Position numbers and translations under genes: made by a program
Assembly: GCA_030149815.1 (NCBI GenBank)
Contig: JASLHI010000005.1
Span: forward strand, 1 to 64,000
Direction of reading: 5' to 3'
Source of the DNA: Aquirhabdus sp.
GTDB lineage: Bacteria; Pseudomonadota; Gammaproteobacteria; Pseudomonadales; Moraxellaceae
DNA length: 64,000 nucleotides
Shown here: piece after piece, positions 1-9,544 of the stretch
Layout: each line of letters opens with the position of its first letter
How positions within the stretch are numbered: the stretch's first letter is position 1
Notes under the pieces: generated by a model
What the model saw: only the letters and a program-made list of their open reading frames with translations
What the model was told of the DNA's origin: nothing
Databases searched by the model: none

Positions 1-1
1 T

Positions 2-2191
2 AATGCTGACGGGCGTATGGGCCCATTAGGTCGGACATGGTTGGAGTGGTTAACCACGCTGCCAGTCTTCTGTTTACTCATATTGACGTTACTGATTGGT
101 ACTGGCGAAATGATTCATGGCCAGTTATTGCGTATGGGCGAGCAATTATTCGGTGACCCTGCTTCTGGTGTTCAGTATTCGTTCTTGCGTGGCGATCCTG
201 CATTACCGACATGCGATAAGAATGCCAACATTGATGATTTAGTAAAAAAAGAGATGGCAGCTCCAGCCGAGAATGATGGGTTGGGCGGTTTATTTGATGA
301 TGCTAAGAATCCTGAAGCCATTCGTCAATCGATGGTTGCAGCGCAAAATTTATGTAAAGAAAAATACGCATTCCACGATAAAGTGTCGGCTCATATTACG
401 CCTGCAGTTCGTGCATATCGTACTTTTGAAGAAGCATTCTTCTATATTTTCCATTTTGGAACTCAATATCGTTCGTTGATTTTGATCATAATGATCGCAT
501 TTGCTGCGTTATCAACGACAATTAATCGTCACCATTTGACATTGCGCCCACCACAAAGCGTGATGGATTACCGTGTTTATTTTGCAGCGACAATCGTTGG
601 TAATGCGATTGGTATGGTTGCTTCGGTATTCTTCTTATTGGGTGAGCGTGCATCTGGTATTGCAATGGATCCAGTGACGCTTGCGATTAGTGTCGTTTGG
701 CTTGGCTTGTTTACAGCGTTGACCTTAATCAGTATTTATCAGGCCTTTAACTCACCTAAAGATGCGACACCAGGTGGAAATCTATTCTCTGCATATTTGT
801 CTATTCCACTTTATGCAGTGATGGCCGTTGTTGCTGGTACCGTATTCTTTTTGCAAAACTACTTCGGTGGTTTGTTGATTTACATGGGTCAATTATCTGA
901 TTACTCAGCGTTGTTCCTGAGCTTGACCTTGTTTATCTGGATCGGGATGTTGATGAAACAAACCCGTTTGGTTGATTTGTTCTTGGATATTTTCCGTCCT
1001 TGGGGCTTGTCGCCAGAGGTGTTGACTTGGGTCATCATGATTTTTGCTGCGGTTGCGACTGCATATACTGGCGCATCAGGTATTTTTATTCTGGCTGCTG
1101 GTTCGATTATTTATTATGAAGTCGCTGGAGCTGGTGCGCGTAAGCAGTATGCATTGGCAGCAACAGCGATGTCTGGTTCTTTGGGTGTGGTTTTGCGTCC
1201 GTGTTTGTTGATTATCTTGATCACAGCCATGAATAAAGAAGTCACCTCAGATCAGCTATATGGTCATGGTAAGTGGTTGTTCCTCATGACTTCGACGATT
1301 TTCTTGGTTGTTTCTCTGATGGTTAGAGAGAAAAATGGACCGAAATATCGTCTTGCACCTGCAGGTGTTGCTATTCCTGCAATGGCTCGCGCTTTAGTTC
1401 CAGTTGCGCCATACGTGATCATCATGATCATTGTGATTGCATTCTACCAAATCGTTCTTGATACAAAGTTGGATGAATATACCGCAGCAATGATTCTGCC
1501 GTATGTGATGTTAGCGATTGTATTCTTTGACAAGGTTCGTCGTACGCCTTTGCCAGAAACTGCTGGTGTGGGTGTTCATACTGCGGGTGGTCAAATTCCT
1601 CCAGCACCAGTTGAACGTCGTGCAGCAGAAGCAACACATGGTCAAGACCGTCGCAGTGGTCAAGATCGTCGCGTGACATTTGAACAGGCGATTCGTACGG
1701 CTACTAACGAAACCATTAGTCATATCGGTGCGTTGCTCTTGCTCATGTCTTTGTCAATGAGCTTGGCTGGTGTTGTGGATCGTACAGGCGTGATGCACAT
1801 GTTCCCGCATACATTCCCGAACATTTGGATCGCAATGACTGTTTTGGTCTTGGTCAAAGTCGTGATCGGTATGGTGATGGAGCCTATGGGTGCAATGTTG
1901 CTCGTATCGACAACACTGGCACCGATTGCATATGCAAATGGCATTGATCCTGTTCACTTCTGGATGATGGTATTGACTGCGTTGGAGTTGGGTTATTTAT
2001 TGCCTCCAGTTGCATTGAACCAGCTTCTAACACGTCAGGTGGTTGGTGAGGATGTGATGCATTCTGCAGACCATGAAGTAAAACATAAGAGCTTCTATTA
2101 TCGTTATGAGCGCTGGTTATTGCCGGTAATCGTGATTTCAGTGAGCTTGTTGATCGTTGCTTATGTTCCATTGATGTTGTACGGAAAATAA
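2..2191 (+). CDS. TRAP transporter permease, fused small+large subunits (5' end cut by window)
   Basis: The frame is open from base 2, so the gene may begin upstream; the first ATG inside the window is at 17 and gives 724 residues. The last two thirds look like a DctM large permease: many hydrophobic helices and a region with YTGASGIFILAAGS resembling the family's substrate-channel segment. The first third has several helices and a polar, presumably periplasmic, loop (about residues 45-130), as expected for a fused DctQ-type small subunit, since ordinary DctM is only about 430 residues. A polar loop rich in Gln, Arg and Asp lies near residues 525-560. Role: Na+ or H+ driven uptake of an organic acid delivered by a periplasmic binding protein, which is not in this window. 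Substrate unknown. Confidence 0.85.
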   Translation, partial: NADGRMGPLGRTWLEWLTTLPVFCLLILTLLIGTGEMIHGQLLRMGEQLFGDPASGVQYSFLRGDPALPTCDKNANIDDLVKKEMAAPAENDGLGGLFDDAKNPEAIRQSMVAAQNLCKEKYAFHDKVSAHITPAVRAYRTFEEAFFYIFHFGTQYRSLILIIMIAFAALSTTINRHHLTLRPPQSVMDYRVYFAATIVGNAIGMVASVFFLLGERASGIAMDPVTLAISVVWLGLFTALTLISIYQAFNSPKDATPGGNLFSAYLSIPLYAVMAVVAGTVFFLQNYFGGLLIYMGQLSDYSALFLSLTLFIWIGMLMKQTRLVDLFLDIFRPWGLSPEVLTWVIMIFAAVATAYTGASGIFILAAGSIIYYEVAGAGARKQYALAATAMSGSLGVVLRPCLLIILITAMNKEVTSDQLYGHGKWLFLMTSTIFLVVSLMVREKNGPKYRLAPAGVAIPAMARALVPVAPYVIIMIIVIAFYQIVLDTKLDEYTAAMILPYVMLAIVFFDKVRRTPLPETAGVGVHTAGGQIPPAPVERRAAEATHGQDRRSGQDRRVTFEQAIRTATNETISHIGALLLLMSLSMSLAGVVDRTGVMHMFPHTFPNIWIAMTVLVLVKVVIGMVMEPMGAMLLVSTTLAPIAYANGIDPVHFWMMVLTALELGYLLPPVALNQLLTRQVVGEDVMHSADHEVKHKSFYYRYERWLLPVIVISVSLLIVAYVPLMLYGK

Positions 2192-2215
2192 GCCTTAATC
2201 GGTGAGTTATGTGTT

Positions 2216-2245
2216 AAAAAAGCATCGCTCTAGCGGTGCTTTTTT
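2216..2245 (+). terminator. Rho-independent terminator after the TRAP permease gene
   Basis: Stem AAAAAGCATCGC / GCGGTGCTTTTT with loop TCTA, ending in a T run, 25 bases after the stop codon at 2191. The rest of 2246-2416 holds only a 10-base direct repeat (TATTAATTGG at 2360 and 2376) of unknown meaning. Confidence 0.85.
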
Positions 2246-2416
2246 ATGCCTATTTATATAGCCATTCTCGTAAATGAAGAATCCTAATTCTACTTCTCTG
2301 AGTCGATGTGACTGAGCTACTTGCCAGTTGCTGTATATTTCGACATCCGCTCGATGTACTATTAATTGGTAATATTATTAATTGGAATAGCTAGAAATGC
2401 CTGATCATATTTATGG

Positions 2417-3325
2417 TTAAATCGCATCAGTTTGTTTTGGTATATCACTAGAGTCTAAGCGGCTTGGTTGCGGTATACATAAGACGAGCGCTACTAAAAT
2501 AAGCATCATGCCGATAATACTAATCATATCGGGATATTCCTGCCACAGCAGTGCGGCAAAAATACCTGCAAAGATAATGGCGAGGTAATTTGCTGGACCG
2601 ATTTTTCCAGCTGGAGCGTAACTGTAGGCTTTGGATAGACAAAGTTGGCTGAGAGTTGCTAATAGCCCTACACCTCCTAGAAGAAAAAGTTCGTGAACAG
2701 TATAAGGACGCCAATGCCAAAACATTGGAATACTCGATAGCAGGCTACCGATCAGGCAGAAGTAGAACACAATTCGCGTTACAGGTTCTGTTGTTGTGAG
2801 CGCTCGAACGGTAACAAATGCCATCGCAGCAAAAAAACTGGAAGTGATCCCGATGAGCGATAGGAGGTTGAATATGCCTTCCGAGGGTTTTGCTACCAGA
2901 ACAACACCAATAAGACCAACGAGAGCGGCTAACCACATACTTGAGGTCATTTGCTCTTTAAGGAATAACCAGGCAACGAGTGGGATAAAGATGGGTGAAG
3001 AGTAGGTAAAGACCATGGCATTACTGAGTTTCAGATGCGCAATCGCGTAGAAAAAGCCATACATTGCCGCCAAACCAATGATTGCTCTCCAGCTATGCAT
3101 CCAGAGCTTATCGGTTTTGATATAGTTTGTGCCTTTGATCAGCATTAAAGGCAACAGAATGGTCAGTCCCGTTAGATTTCGAAAGAATACGATGGCAGCG
3201 TTGTCGACAGAGTGCGATGCTAATCGAATTAAGACACCCATCAATGCAAATAGGCAGGCGGAGAGTGAGAGTAGCGCTAAGCCTCTACCGATTTGATGAG
3301 AAGGTTTTGAGAAGTGAGTACTCAA
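2417..3325 (-). CDS. EamA/DMT-family transporter
   Basis: A 302-residue inner-membrane protein with about ten hydrophobic helices in two repeated halves, the layout of EamA (drug/metabolite transporter, RhaT-like) exporters. The second half carries the typical PANYLAIIFAGIFAALLW-like segment. The start is TTG at 3325: no ATG lies in frame until well inside the first helix, and AGGT sits upstream on the coding strand. The gene stands alone, convergent with the TRAP gene. The substrate cannot be read from sequence; members export amino acids, metabolites or drugs. Confidence 0.8.
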   Translation of the reverse strand: MSTHFSKPSHQIGRGLALLSLSACLFALMGVLIRLASHSVDNAAIVFFRNLTGLTILLPLMLIKGTNYIKTDKLWMHSWRAIIGLAAMYGFFYAIAHLKLSNAMVFTYSSPIFIPLVAWLFLKEQMTSSMWLAALVGLIGVVLVAKPSEGIFNLLSLIGITSSFFAAMAFVTVRALTTTEPVTRIVFYFCLIGSLLSSIPMFWHWRPYTVHELFLLGGVGLLATLSQLCLSKAYSYAPAGKIGPANYLAIIFAGIFAALLWQEYPDMISIIGMMLILVALVLCIPQPSRLDSSDIPKQTDAI

Positions 3326-3420
3326 ATGATGATCGACCTAATATAACCAGTATAACAGGGCGCTAGTCTAGCAGAGCTTTGAGCGGGAGTGGTTATGTGC
3401 CAAAGCTCTGGTTAGTATCT

Positions 3421-3924
3421 TTAAGGGTTGGTTTGACTGAGGTCTTTTAATTGTTGGTCTTTTAGGGCAACGAGTTTGTTTGAGATCGCTAATTGTTTTA
3501 CTAGCTCTTTTTTACGCTCTTTTAATCGACTTTGTTCGTCTTTCAGGCGATCTAGTTCTTCTGCTGCGGTTGCTGGATCTTTAGGCAGTACGGCATTGAC
3601 TGGCGTGGTTGGAGTTGTTGCAACTGGTGCAGTTGTTATTGCAGGCGCGGAAGCTGGAGCTTCATTGGCTTTATTAACTGCATTATCTGTGCTGGTTACT
3701 GTTGATACTGGTGCTGAGGCTTCTGATTGCTTCACAGGCGCGATAATTTTCTGATTACTGATGATACTTGGTTTGGGTTGTTGTGCTGTATTTTCTTTAG
3801 GATTTGGACTGAGAGCCCACCAGAGAATGTATAGAAAGGCAATGACCGCAATAACGATTCCAATCGAATATGAAGGGCGTGCTTTGGCGCGTTCTAATAA
3901 CGACTTCATGGTGGGTGTATCCAT
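3421..3924 (-). CDS. Single-pass membrane protein with Pro/Ala/Thr linker and coiled coil
   Basis: Unrecognised 167-residue protein. Residues about 19-40 form one hydrophobic helix after a basic N-terminus (KSLLERAKARPS), suggesting a signal anchor with the rest in the periplasm. Residues 45-120 are a low-complexity linker rich in Pro, Ala, Thr and Val. Residues about 122-165 are charged, with heptad-like spacing (LDRLKDEQSRLKERKKELVK), probably a coiled coil. It lies 38 bases downstream of yheV on the same strand and could be cotranscribed with prlC-yheV. A tether or scaffold role would fit the shape, but nothing identifies a function. Confidence 0.6.
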   Translation of the reverse strand: MDTPTMKSLLERAKARPSYSIGIVIAVIAFLYILWWALSPNPKENTAQQPKPSIISNQKIIAPVKQSEASAPVSTVTSTDNAVNKANEAPASAPAITTAPVATTPTTPVNAVLPKDPATAAEELDRLKDEQSRLKERKKELVKQLAISNKLVALKDQQLKDLSQTNP

Positions 3925-3962
3925 ACGAAAGATAAATAATATTGATTCTAATTACGCTGATT

Positions 3963-4205
3963 CTAGCGCATTGGTTTGAACTGTACCACACTCACTTGTT
4001 CAGCGTCAGGTTGTGTAGACGAGGCGTCGTCGAATGTTCCTTTTGAAACGACGGTTGTGGGACGTCGTTCCGTGTGACCACATTCGACGCATTCAATCCA
4101 TTCGTCATCAAGTGTGATGAAAATCATGACTTTGTCTTGAGCTTGGCAAGCGCTACAGCGAGCACCTGCAATAAAACGTTTTTTGATGGGTGTGCTGTTG
4201 CTCAT
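3963..4205 (-). CDS. yheV: YheV-family zinc-ribbon protein
   Basis: 80 residues containing IKKRFIAGARCSACQAQD near the N-terminus and ECVECGHTER about 20 residues later: two CxxC pairs that would bind one zinc, the YheV signature. Its ATG overlaps the prlC stop in the four bases ATGA (4202-4205), so translation is probably coupled. A prlC-yheV neighbourhood is, from memory, also found in Pseudomonas. Molecular function is unknown. The C-terminal extension after the ribbon is polar and probably disordered. Confidence 0.85.
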   Translation of the reverse strand: MSNSTPIKKRFIAGARCSACQAQDKVMIFITLDDEWIECVECGHTERRPTTVVSKGTFDDASSTQPDAEQVSVVQFKPMR

Positions 4206-6292
4206 GATTTATTTGCCTGAGTGTTATTCCAGCCATTATGACGTAATAATGCGTTGACGGATGGATCACGACCGCGGAAGTCGCGGAATGTTTCTAACGC
4301 AATCTTACTGCCTCCGATCGCGAGGACACTTTGTCTAAAAGATTGCCCAGTCTCGGTATTAAAAATTCCTTCCTGCTCGAAGCGATCAAATGCATCAGAT
4401 GCTAATACTTCCGCCCATTTGTAAGAATAATAACCTGCAGCATATCCGCCAGCAAAAATATGACTAAATCCATGCTGAAAGCGATTGTAGGCAGGCGGAA
4501 GTAAGACAGCGTATTGCTGACGGATTTGATCTAGGATGGTTTGCACTTGGTTAAGATCTGGTGCCGGCTGAGCATGGTGAATGTCAATGTCAAACAACGC
4601 AAACTCAATTTGTCGTAGTGCTTGCATCCCACTTTGAAAATAACGTGCTGCAAGCAATGCATTCAACAGATCTGCGGGTAAGCGTTCGCCTGTTTCATCG
4701 TGCTTGCTGATGAGCGTCAGCGCTTCAGGTTCCCATGTCCAAAACTCCATGAATTGACTCGGTAATTCAACTGCATCCCATGCGACACCATTGACTCCCG
4801 CAACAGACAATACATCCACTTCAGTCAGCATATGATGTAAGCCGTGCCCGAACTCGTGGAATAGCGTGACAAGTTCATCATGGCTGAGTAAGGCTGGTTT
4901 ACCATCGACAGGTGGAGTGAAATTGCCGACCATAAATGCGACGGGGAGCTGCAAACCTTGTTCTGTGCGCATACGTGGACGGAAGCCGCTCATCCATGCA
5001 CCGCCGCGCTTCCCAGTGCGTGCATATAAATCGAGATAAAAACCTGCGACGAGTTTGCCTTGTTCGGTGATTTCATAATATTCAACGCCATCTGCCCAAA
5101 CTGGAGTTGCGCGTTGTTCAATATCGATTCCATATAGTCGTTTTGCAACCTGAAATAGTCCATTGATGACTACAGGTGCTGGAAAATAAGGTTTCAGTGT
5201 TTCTTGGGATAGGTTGTATTGGCGCTGTTTTACTTTTTCAGCCAGATAGGCTGTATCCCATGGCTGTAAGTCATCAATGCCGAATTTAACTCCTTCAGCC
5301 TTGAGTTCAGCAAGATCACGTGCTGCAGGTTCTAAGGCTTGATTGGCGATATCGACGAGAAACTCGCGAACAGTCGTGACATTTGGAGCCATTTTGCTTG
5401 CCAGTGAGAGTTCAGCATAATTGGCAAATCCGAGCAAGTGTGCCATTTCCGAACGGAGTGCCAGAATTTCGACGATGATTGCACCATTATCCTGAGATTC
5501 TGCGTTGAGTGTTGTAGCAAGTTCAGATGCGCGTGTGACGAAGGCGCGATACAGTTCCTCGCGTAGTGAGCGATTATCGGCATAAGTGAGTAGTGCAATA
5601 TAAACAGGTGCATCAAGTGTTGCGACGGCATCAATCGGATTGCTTGGTTCTGGATGGTCTTTTGCGCGGAGTGTAGCCATTTGTTTGACTAATGCCACGG
5701 CGGACTCAGGTAAACCAGTTAACTCATCCGCACTTAATGGTCGAACGAAGGCTTGAGTTGCATCTAATAAGTGATCAGAAAACTGTGATGAAAGCTGTGA
5801 TAAACGTTCAGTGATCGCTGCATGGCGCTCTTTTTCTGCGCCTTCGAGAGCAACACCAGATAACTTAAAATCGCGCAAGGCAAGGCGAATGGACTCTTGT
5901 CGTGCGATTGAAAACTGAGAGAAATCATCACTTTCATAAATCGTGAGGTAGGCTTGATAGAGCTGCTTGTTTTGACCAAGTTCTGTGTAGTAACGTGAAA
6001 GTTCTGGTAATAACGAATTATATGTTTCGCGTAATTCTGGTGTATTACAGGTCGCATTCAGATTAGAAAAAACGCTCCACATCTGATGAATTCGGTTTTC
6101 AAATGCATCAAGTTGCAGCACAAAATCGATTTCTGCACCCGATTGAATGTGACTCGTTTGATTGAGTAGTGAAAACCCTTCGGCGAGCAATAACTCAATA
6201 TCTGCTTTCATGCCAGCATTGGTCAATGCAGGAAAGTCTGGAAGAGGGAGGCGAGCTGGATGGAGCATTGCGGTTGGGGTGATTGCGTTCAT
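4202..6292 (-). CDS. prlC: Oligopeptidase A (M3 family zinc metallopeptidase)
   Basis: 696 residues, close to the E. coli enzyme's 680. The zinc motif HEFGH is near residues 479-483, with the third ligand probably Glu about 509 in VELPSQ. The C-terminal region (AGGYAAGYYSYKWAEVLASD) is typical of thimet-type M3 peptidases. The enzyme is a cytosolic peptidase that degrades short peptides, including cleaved signal peptides. The start ATG at 6292 gives an N-terminus of family length. yheV follows with a 4-base overlap. The gene is intact, with no missing catalytic residue. Confidence 0.95.
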   Translation of the reverse strand: MNAITPTAMLHPARLPLPDFPALTNAGMKADIELLLAEGFSLLNQTSHIQSGAEIDFVLQLDAFENRIHQMWSVFSNLNATCNTPELRETYNSLLPELSRYYTELGQNKQLYQAYLTIYESDDFSQFSIARQESIRLALRDFKLSGVALEGAEKERHAAITERLSQLSSQFSDHLLDATQAFVRPLSADELTGLPESAVALVKQMATLRAKDHPEPSNPIDAVATLDAPVYIALLTYADNRSLREELYRAFVTRASELATTLNAESQDNGAIIVEILALRSEMAHLLGFANYAELSLASKMAPNVTTVREFLVDIANQALEPAARDLAELKAEGVKFGIDDLQPWDTAYLAEKVKQRQYNLSQETLKPYFPAPVVINGLFQVAKRLYGIDIEQRATPVWADGVEYYEITEQGKLVAGFYLDLYARTGKRGGAWMSGFRPRMRTEQGLQLPVAFMVGNFTPPVDGKPALLSHDELVTLFHEFGHGLHHMLTEVDVLSVAGVNGVAWDAVELPSQFMEFWTWEPEALTLISKHDETGERLPADLLNALLAARYFQSGMQALRQIEFALFDIDIHHAQPAPDLNQVQTILDQIRQQYAVLLPPAYNRFQHGFSHIFAGGYAAGYYSYKWAEVLASDAFDRFEQEGIFNTETGQSFRQSVLAIGGSKIALETFRDFRGRDPSVNALLRHNGWNNTQANKS

Positions 6293-6429
6293 GGAATTGT
6301 CTTTTTAAGTCAAAGTTTCAAATTTGTAACCATGAGGATCGATGATTCTTGGTCAATTTTCAATGAGAGTCGAGGGGGATTCTTGCAGGATTTTCGTTTC
6401 AGCAATAGCCAGTCTTTAGACGTAAAAAT

Positions 6430-6466
6430 AAAAAGCAAGGCAGCCAGATGACTGACTTGCTTTTTT
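6430..6466 (-). terminator. Rho-independent terminator of rnr
   Basis: Read on the minus strand, AAAAAAGCAAG pairs with CTTGCTTTTT around an inner CAG/CTG stem and is followed by a T-rich tract. It begins a few bases after the rnr stop at 6471. Confidence 0.8.
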
Positions 6467-6470
6467 CATG

Positions 6471-9170
6471 TTACTTACTTTTTTTGGCTTTCTTGGACTC
6501 TTCTCGTTTTGAATCGGCTTTTTTGTCTGATTTCTCATCAGTCGATTTTTTGCTTGAACTTTTCTTGGACTTGGCTTGATTTTTAGCTTTATCCGTCGAT
6601 TTCTTAGTAGATTTCGATTTCTCAGTTTTTGGCTTCGACTTGGTTTTACCTACAGATTCAGCAGGTAATTCCTGAACAATGGGTTCAACTGGCGCAGCAA
6701 CTTGTCCAATGATCGTCACTTCTTTGACTGCTGCAACAGGTGGTTTTTGCGTCGCTTGAGCAGCGACCGTTTTCACTTGTTCAATCGGTTGTGCGACTTG
6801 TTGCCTAGGTTTTTTTCGAGCTGGACGTGGAGTAGGTTTTGCCCCTTGCGTCTGTGGATTGCCTGTTCGTGCTGGGCGATTTGCCGTTGCTTTTGAGGGT
6901 GTTGAACTTTTCGCCGGCGCAGCGGTTTTATGTGCTACCTGTGCATTCGCTGTACGCGGTGCTTTCTCACGAATAGGTTTGCCGCCACTCGACAATTGCT
7001 TGACCAATTGAAAGTCGATTTTACGTTCTTCTAGATTTGCGCCAGCAACTTGAATTTCGACTTTGTCACCGAGTGCAAATTTTTGCCCATGTGTTTTACC
7101 TTGCATGGATTGGCTACCGACATGATACTCATAGAAATCATTGCCAAGATTGCGTACATGCACTAAACCTTCGACATAAAGGTCGCTGAGTGTGACGAAA
7201 AATCCAAATTCAGTCACAGCTGTAATTACACCTGTAAAACGATCACCAATATGCTGTTGCATATAATGTGTTTTGAGCCAACTCATGACGCTCCGTGACG
7301 CATCATCAGCGCGGCGTTCTGTTTGAGAGAATTGCTCACCCGCCGCGATTAGCTGATTGCCTTCAAGGTTGGTTTTTTTGCCATTTAAATGATTGCGAAT
7401 TGCACGGTGCAAGAGCAAGTCTGGGTAACGTCGAATTGGCGATGTGAAATGCGTATACGCTTCATAGGCCAAACCAAAGTGCCCTAAATTCTCTGGTGCA
7501 TAAACCGCCTGCATCATAGAGCGCAGCAAGACGGTATGAATGCTTGGTGCATCAATCCGATCACGCGTGGCCTCAATAATCGCCTGATAATCAGACTGCA
7601 TTGGTTTTTCTGGAAAACTTAAGCCTAATAATTTTACATAATCACGTACTTTTTGGACGCGATTTGCTTCAGGTGGTTCATGGTTGCGATACAACACGGG
7701 AATTTCGTTTTTCAGCGCAAAGTCTGCGGCACAAGTATTTGCCAGCAACATGCATTCTTCAATGAGACGATGTGCATCGTTACGTGTGCGGGGTTTGATT
7801 GCTGAAATAGCACCTTTATCATCAAAGGTCATATAGGTTTCAGTGGTCTCAAATTCCATTGCACCACGTTTTGCGCGAACATCCAGCATGACGTGGAACA
7901 GTTGATTCAAGGTATTAATGGATTTGTGTACCGCTGGGATATTCGGGATCGCGTCCGTTTTTCCACCTAAGTAGTCCGCAACTTGGTTGTAAGTGAGACG
8001 TGCTTGAGAATGCATTACAGATTCGTAAAACTCAAAGCCCATGACTTTGCCAGCGCGTGATAGATTGATATCACACACCATACATAAGCGGTCAACATTC
8101 GGTTTTAATGAGCATAAGCCATTCGATAAATCTTCAGGCAGCATTGGCACGACGTGATTCGGGAAATACACTGAAGTTCCGCGTGCTTGCGCCTCATCAT
8201 CCAGCGCCATGCTTGGCTTAACGTAGTAGCTCACGTCAGCAATTGCAACGATTAGACGGAAACCACCGCCAGCACGTTTCTCGGCATAGACTGCATCATC
8301 AAAATCGCGTGCATCTTCACCATCAATGGTGACGAGAGGGAGTTCGCGTAAATCAATGCGTCCTTTACGATCTTTTGCCGCAGGTTCTTTGTACTTTGCG
8401 GTTTCTGCTAAAACATCTTTATTGAAAATATGCGGTAAATCAAAATCAATTAATGTCGTTGGGATAATGAGCTGAGTATCGACTTTATTTGAGAACGCTT
8501 CCACGATGTGACCATTGGCATATTCTTCACGTGTTGGCCAATCATCGATTTCAATTTTTGCAGCATCGCCGACAGCGAGCTGGGCGGCTTCAACTTGATC
8601 CGGTTCAAGCGCAATAGGCTGATGTGCATTTGGATGTGAAGGCTGAATGTAAAATTGCCCATCCAACATTTGTACATGACCGATTACTTGAGTCTGTTGA
8701 CGTTCTTTTACCTCAACGATGCGCCCTAATGGACGTCCACGACGATCCGTTCCTGTCGCACGTGCGCTGACGGTGTCGCCATTAAATACGAGGCGCATTT
8801 CACGCTCAGTCAAAAATAAATCAGGATGATCGGTCAAGGTGACAAAGCCAAAACCATTGGTATTTGATTGCACTTTGCCGATAAATAAATCATCTTCGCT
8901 AATTGGGCGATAACGTTGAGGGTTGTGTCCAACCGTTGTCAGTTGGCTGTCACGTACCATTGCAGATAAACGGCGGCTGACTGCTTCGATTGCAGCAGGG
9001 TCTTGCAGGTTAAATAAAGTCACAAATTCTGCATGGCTCAGTGGCTGCGGATTTTGTTCTAAGATATTTAAAATCAGGGTGCGGCTTGGGATTGGAGATT
9101 CATAGCGCTGAGCTTCACTGAGCGCTTCCGGATCGTTCCAAGGTGTAGCGGGAGTGTTTGTATTTTTCAT
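6471..9170 (-). CDS. rnr: Ribonuclease R (3'-5' exoribonuclease)
   Basis: 899 residues in the usual RNase R order: N-terminal winged helix (about 30-90), cold-shock/OB domains (about 90-230), RNB catalytic domain (about 265-600) with the acidic cluster in DGEDARDFDDAV near 284-295, and an S1 domain (about 665-745) containing GVITAVTEFGFFV. The final 150 residues are a low-complexity tail, first Ala/Pro/Thr-rich then Lys/Ser-rich, ending in KKAKKSK. Lysine-rich tails of this kind help RNase R bind structured RNA and ribosomes; this one is long. The enzyme degrades structured mRNA and rRNA and acts in trans-translation quality control. No clear Shine-Dalgarno precedes the ATG at 9170. Confidence 0.95.
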   Translation of the reverse strand: MKNTNTPATPWNDPEALSEAQRYESPIPSRTLILNILEQNPQPLSHAEFVTLFNLQDPAAIEAVSRRLSAMVRDSQLTTVGHNPQRYRPISEDDLFIGKVQSNTNGFGFVTLTDHPDLFLTEREMRLVFNGDTVSARATGTDRRGRPLGRIVEVKERQQTQVIGHVQMLDGQFYIQPSHPNAHQPIALEPDQVEAAQLAVGDAAKIEIDDWPTREEYANGHIVEAFSNKVDTQLIIPTTLIDFDLPHIFNKDVLAETAKYKEPAAKDRKGRIDLRELPLVTIDGEDARDFDDAVYAEKRAGGGFRLIVAIADVSYYVKPSMALDDEAQARGTSVYFPNHVVPMLPEDLSNGLCSLKPNVDRLCMVCDINLSRAGKVMGFEFYESVMHSQARLTYNQVADYLGGKTDAIPNIPAVHKSINTLNQLFHVMLDVRAKRGAMEFETTETYMTFDDKGAISAIKPRTRNDAHRLIEECMLLANTCAADFALKNEIPVLYRNHEPPEANRVQKVRDYVKLLGLSFPEKPMQSDYQAIIEATRDRIDAPSIHTVLLRSMMQAVYAPENLGHFGLAYEAYTHFTSPIRRYPDLLLHRAIRNHLNGKKTNLEGNQLIAAGEQFSQTERRADDASRSVMSWLKTHYMQQHIGDRFTGVITAVTEFGFFVTLSDLYVEGLVHVRNLGNDFYEYHVGSQSMQGKTHGQKFALGDKVEIQVAGANLEERKIDFQLVKQLSSGGKPIREKAPRTANAQVAHKTAAPAKSSTPSKATANRPARTGNPQTQGAKPTPRPARKKPRQQVAQPIEQVKTVAAQATQKPPVAAVKEVTIIGQVAAPVEPIVQELPAESVGKTKSKPKTEKSKSTKKSTDKAKNQAKSKKSSSKKSTDEKSDKKADSKREESKKAKKSK

Positions 9171-9353
9171 GCAGGCAGTTTACCACAGCTTTTGTGACAA
9201 TACGGTATCCGCAATGAGAATGAATCATATTGGATTGGTTTAGTTGCGGAAAGGCATCAAAGCAACCAAAAGATTTTTGCTGTCATTTTGGAAAATTATT
9301 CAGTTTTTTTGGTCACATAAGATAAATAGCCTGCGCTAAATGCAGGGAAGTAC

Positions 9354-9382
9354 TTGACGATAATTCATGAAATCTATAGCAT
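9354..9382 (+). promoter_or_regulatory. Sigma-70 type promoter of tRNA-Leu
   Basis: -35 TTGACG (9354-9359), 17-base spacer, -10 TAGCAT (9377-9382). The tRNA begins 12 bases after the -10 box. The bases after -10 (TGCCGACC) are GC-rich, as in discriminators of stringently controlled stable-RNA promoters. Nothing else stands out in 9171-9353. Confidence 0.7.
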
Positions 9383-9393
9383 TGCCGACCTAC

Positions 9394-9478
9394 GCGGATG
9401 TGGCGGAATTGGTAGACGCACCAGTTTCAGGTATTGGCGAGTAAAATCGTGGAGGTTCAAGTCCTCTCATCCGCACCA
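9394..9478 (+). tRNA. tRNA-Leu, anticodon CAG
   Basis: Acceptor GCGGATG pairs perfectly with CATCCGC. The anticodon stem CCAGT/ATTGG encloses loop TTCAGGT, so the anticodon is CAG. A long class II variable arm (CGA...TCG) and a T-arm with TTCAAGT follow, and CCA is encoded (9476-9478). It reads CUG codons. Confidence 0.96.
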
Positions 9479-9483
9479 AATCC

Positions 9484-9516
9484 AAAAAAGCCCAGAAATC
9501 AAATCTGGGCTTTTTT
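9484..9516. terminator. Bidirectional terminator between tRNA-Leu and the AI-2E permease gene
   Basis: Perfect stem AAAAAAGCCCAGA / TCTGGGCTTTTTT around loop AATCAAA. It is symmetrical, so it can serve both the plus-strand tRNA and the convergent minus-strand gene ending at 9545. Confidence 0.88.
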
Positions 9517-9544
9517 ATGCGAAATTTTTATTAAAAGTTACTGA

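Noticed and set aside
2360..2385. Two copies of TATTAATTGG 16 bases apart
   Set aside because: AT-rich, short, and between convergent genes where no promoter is needed; no function assigned.
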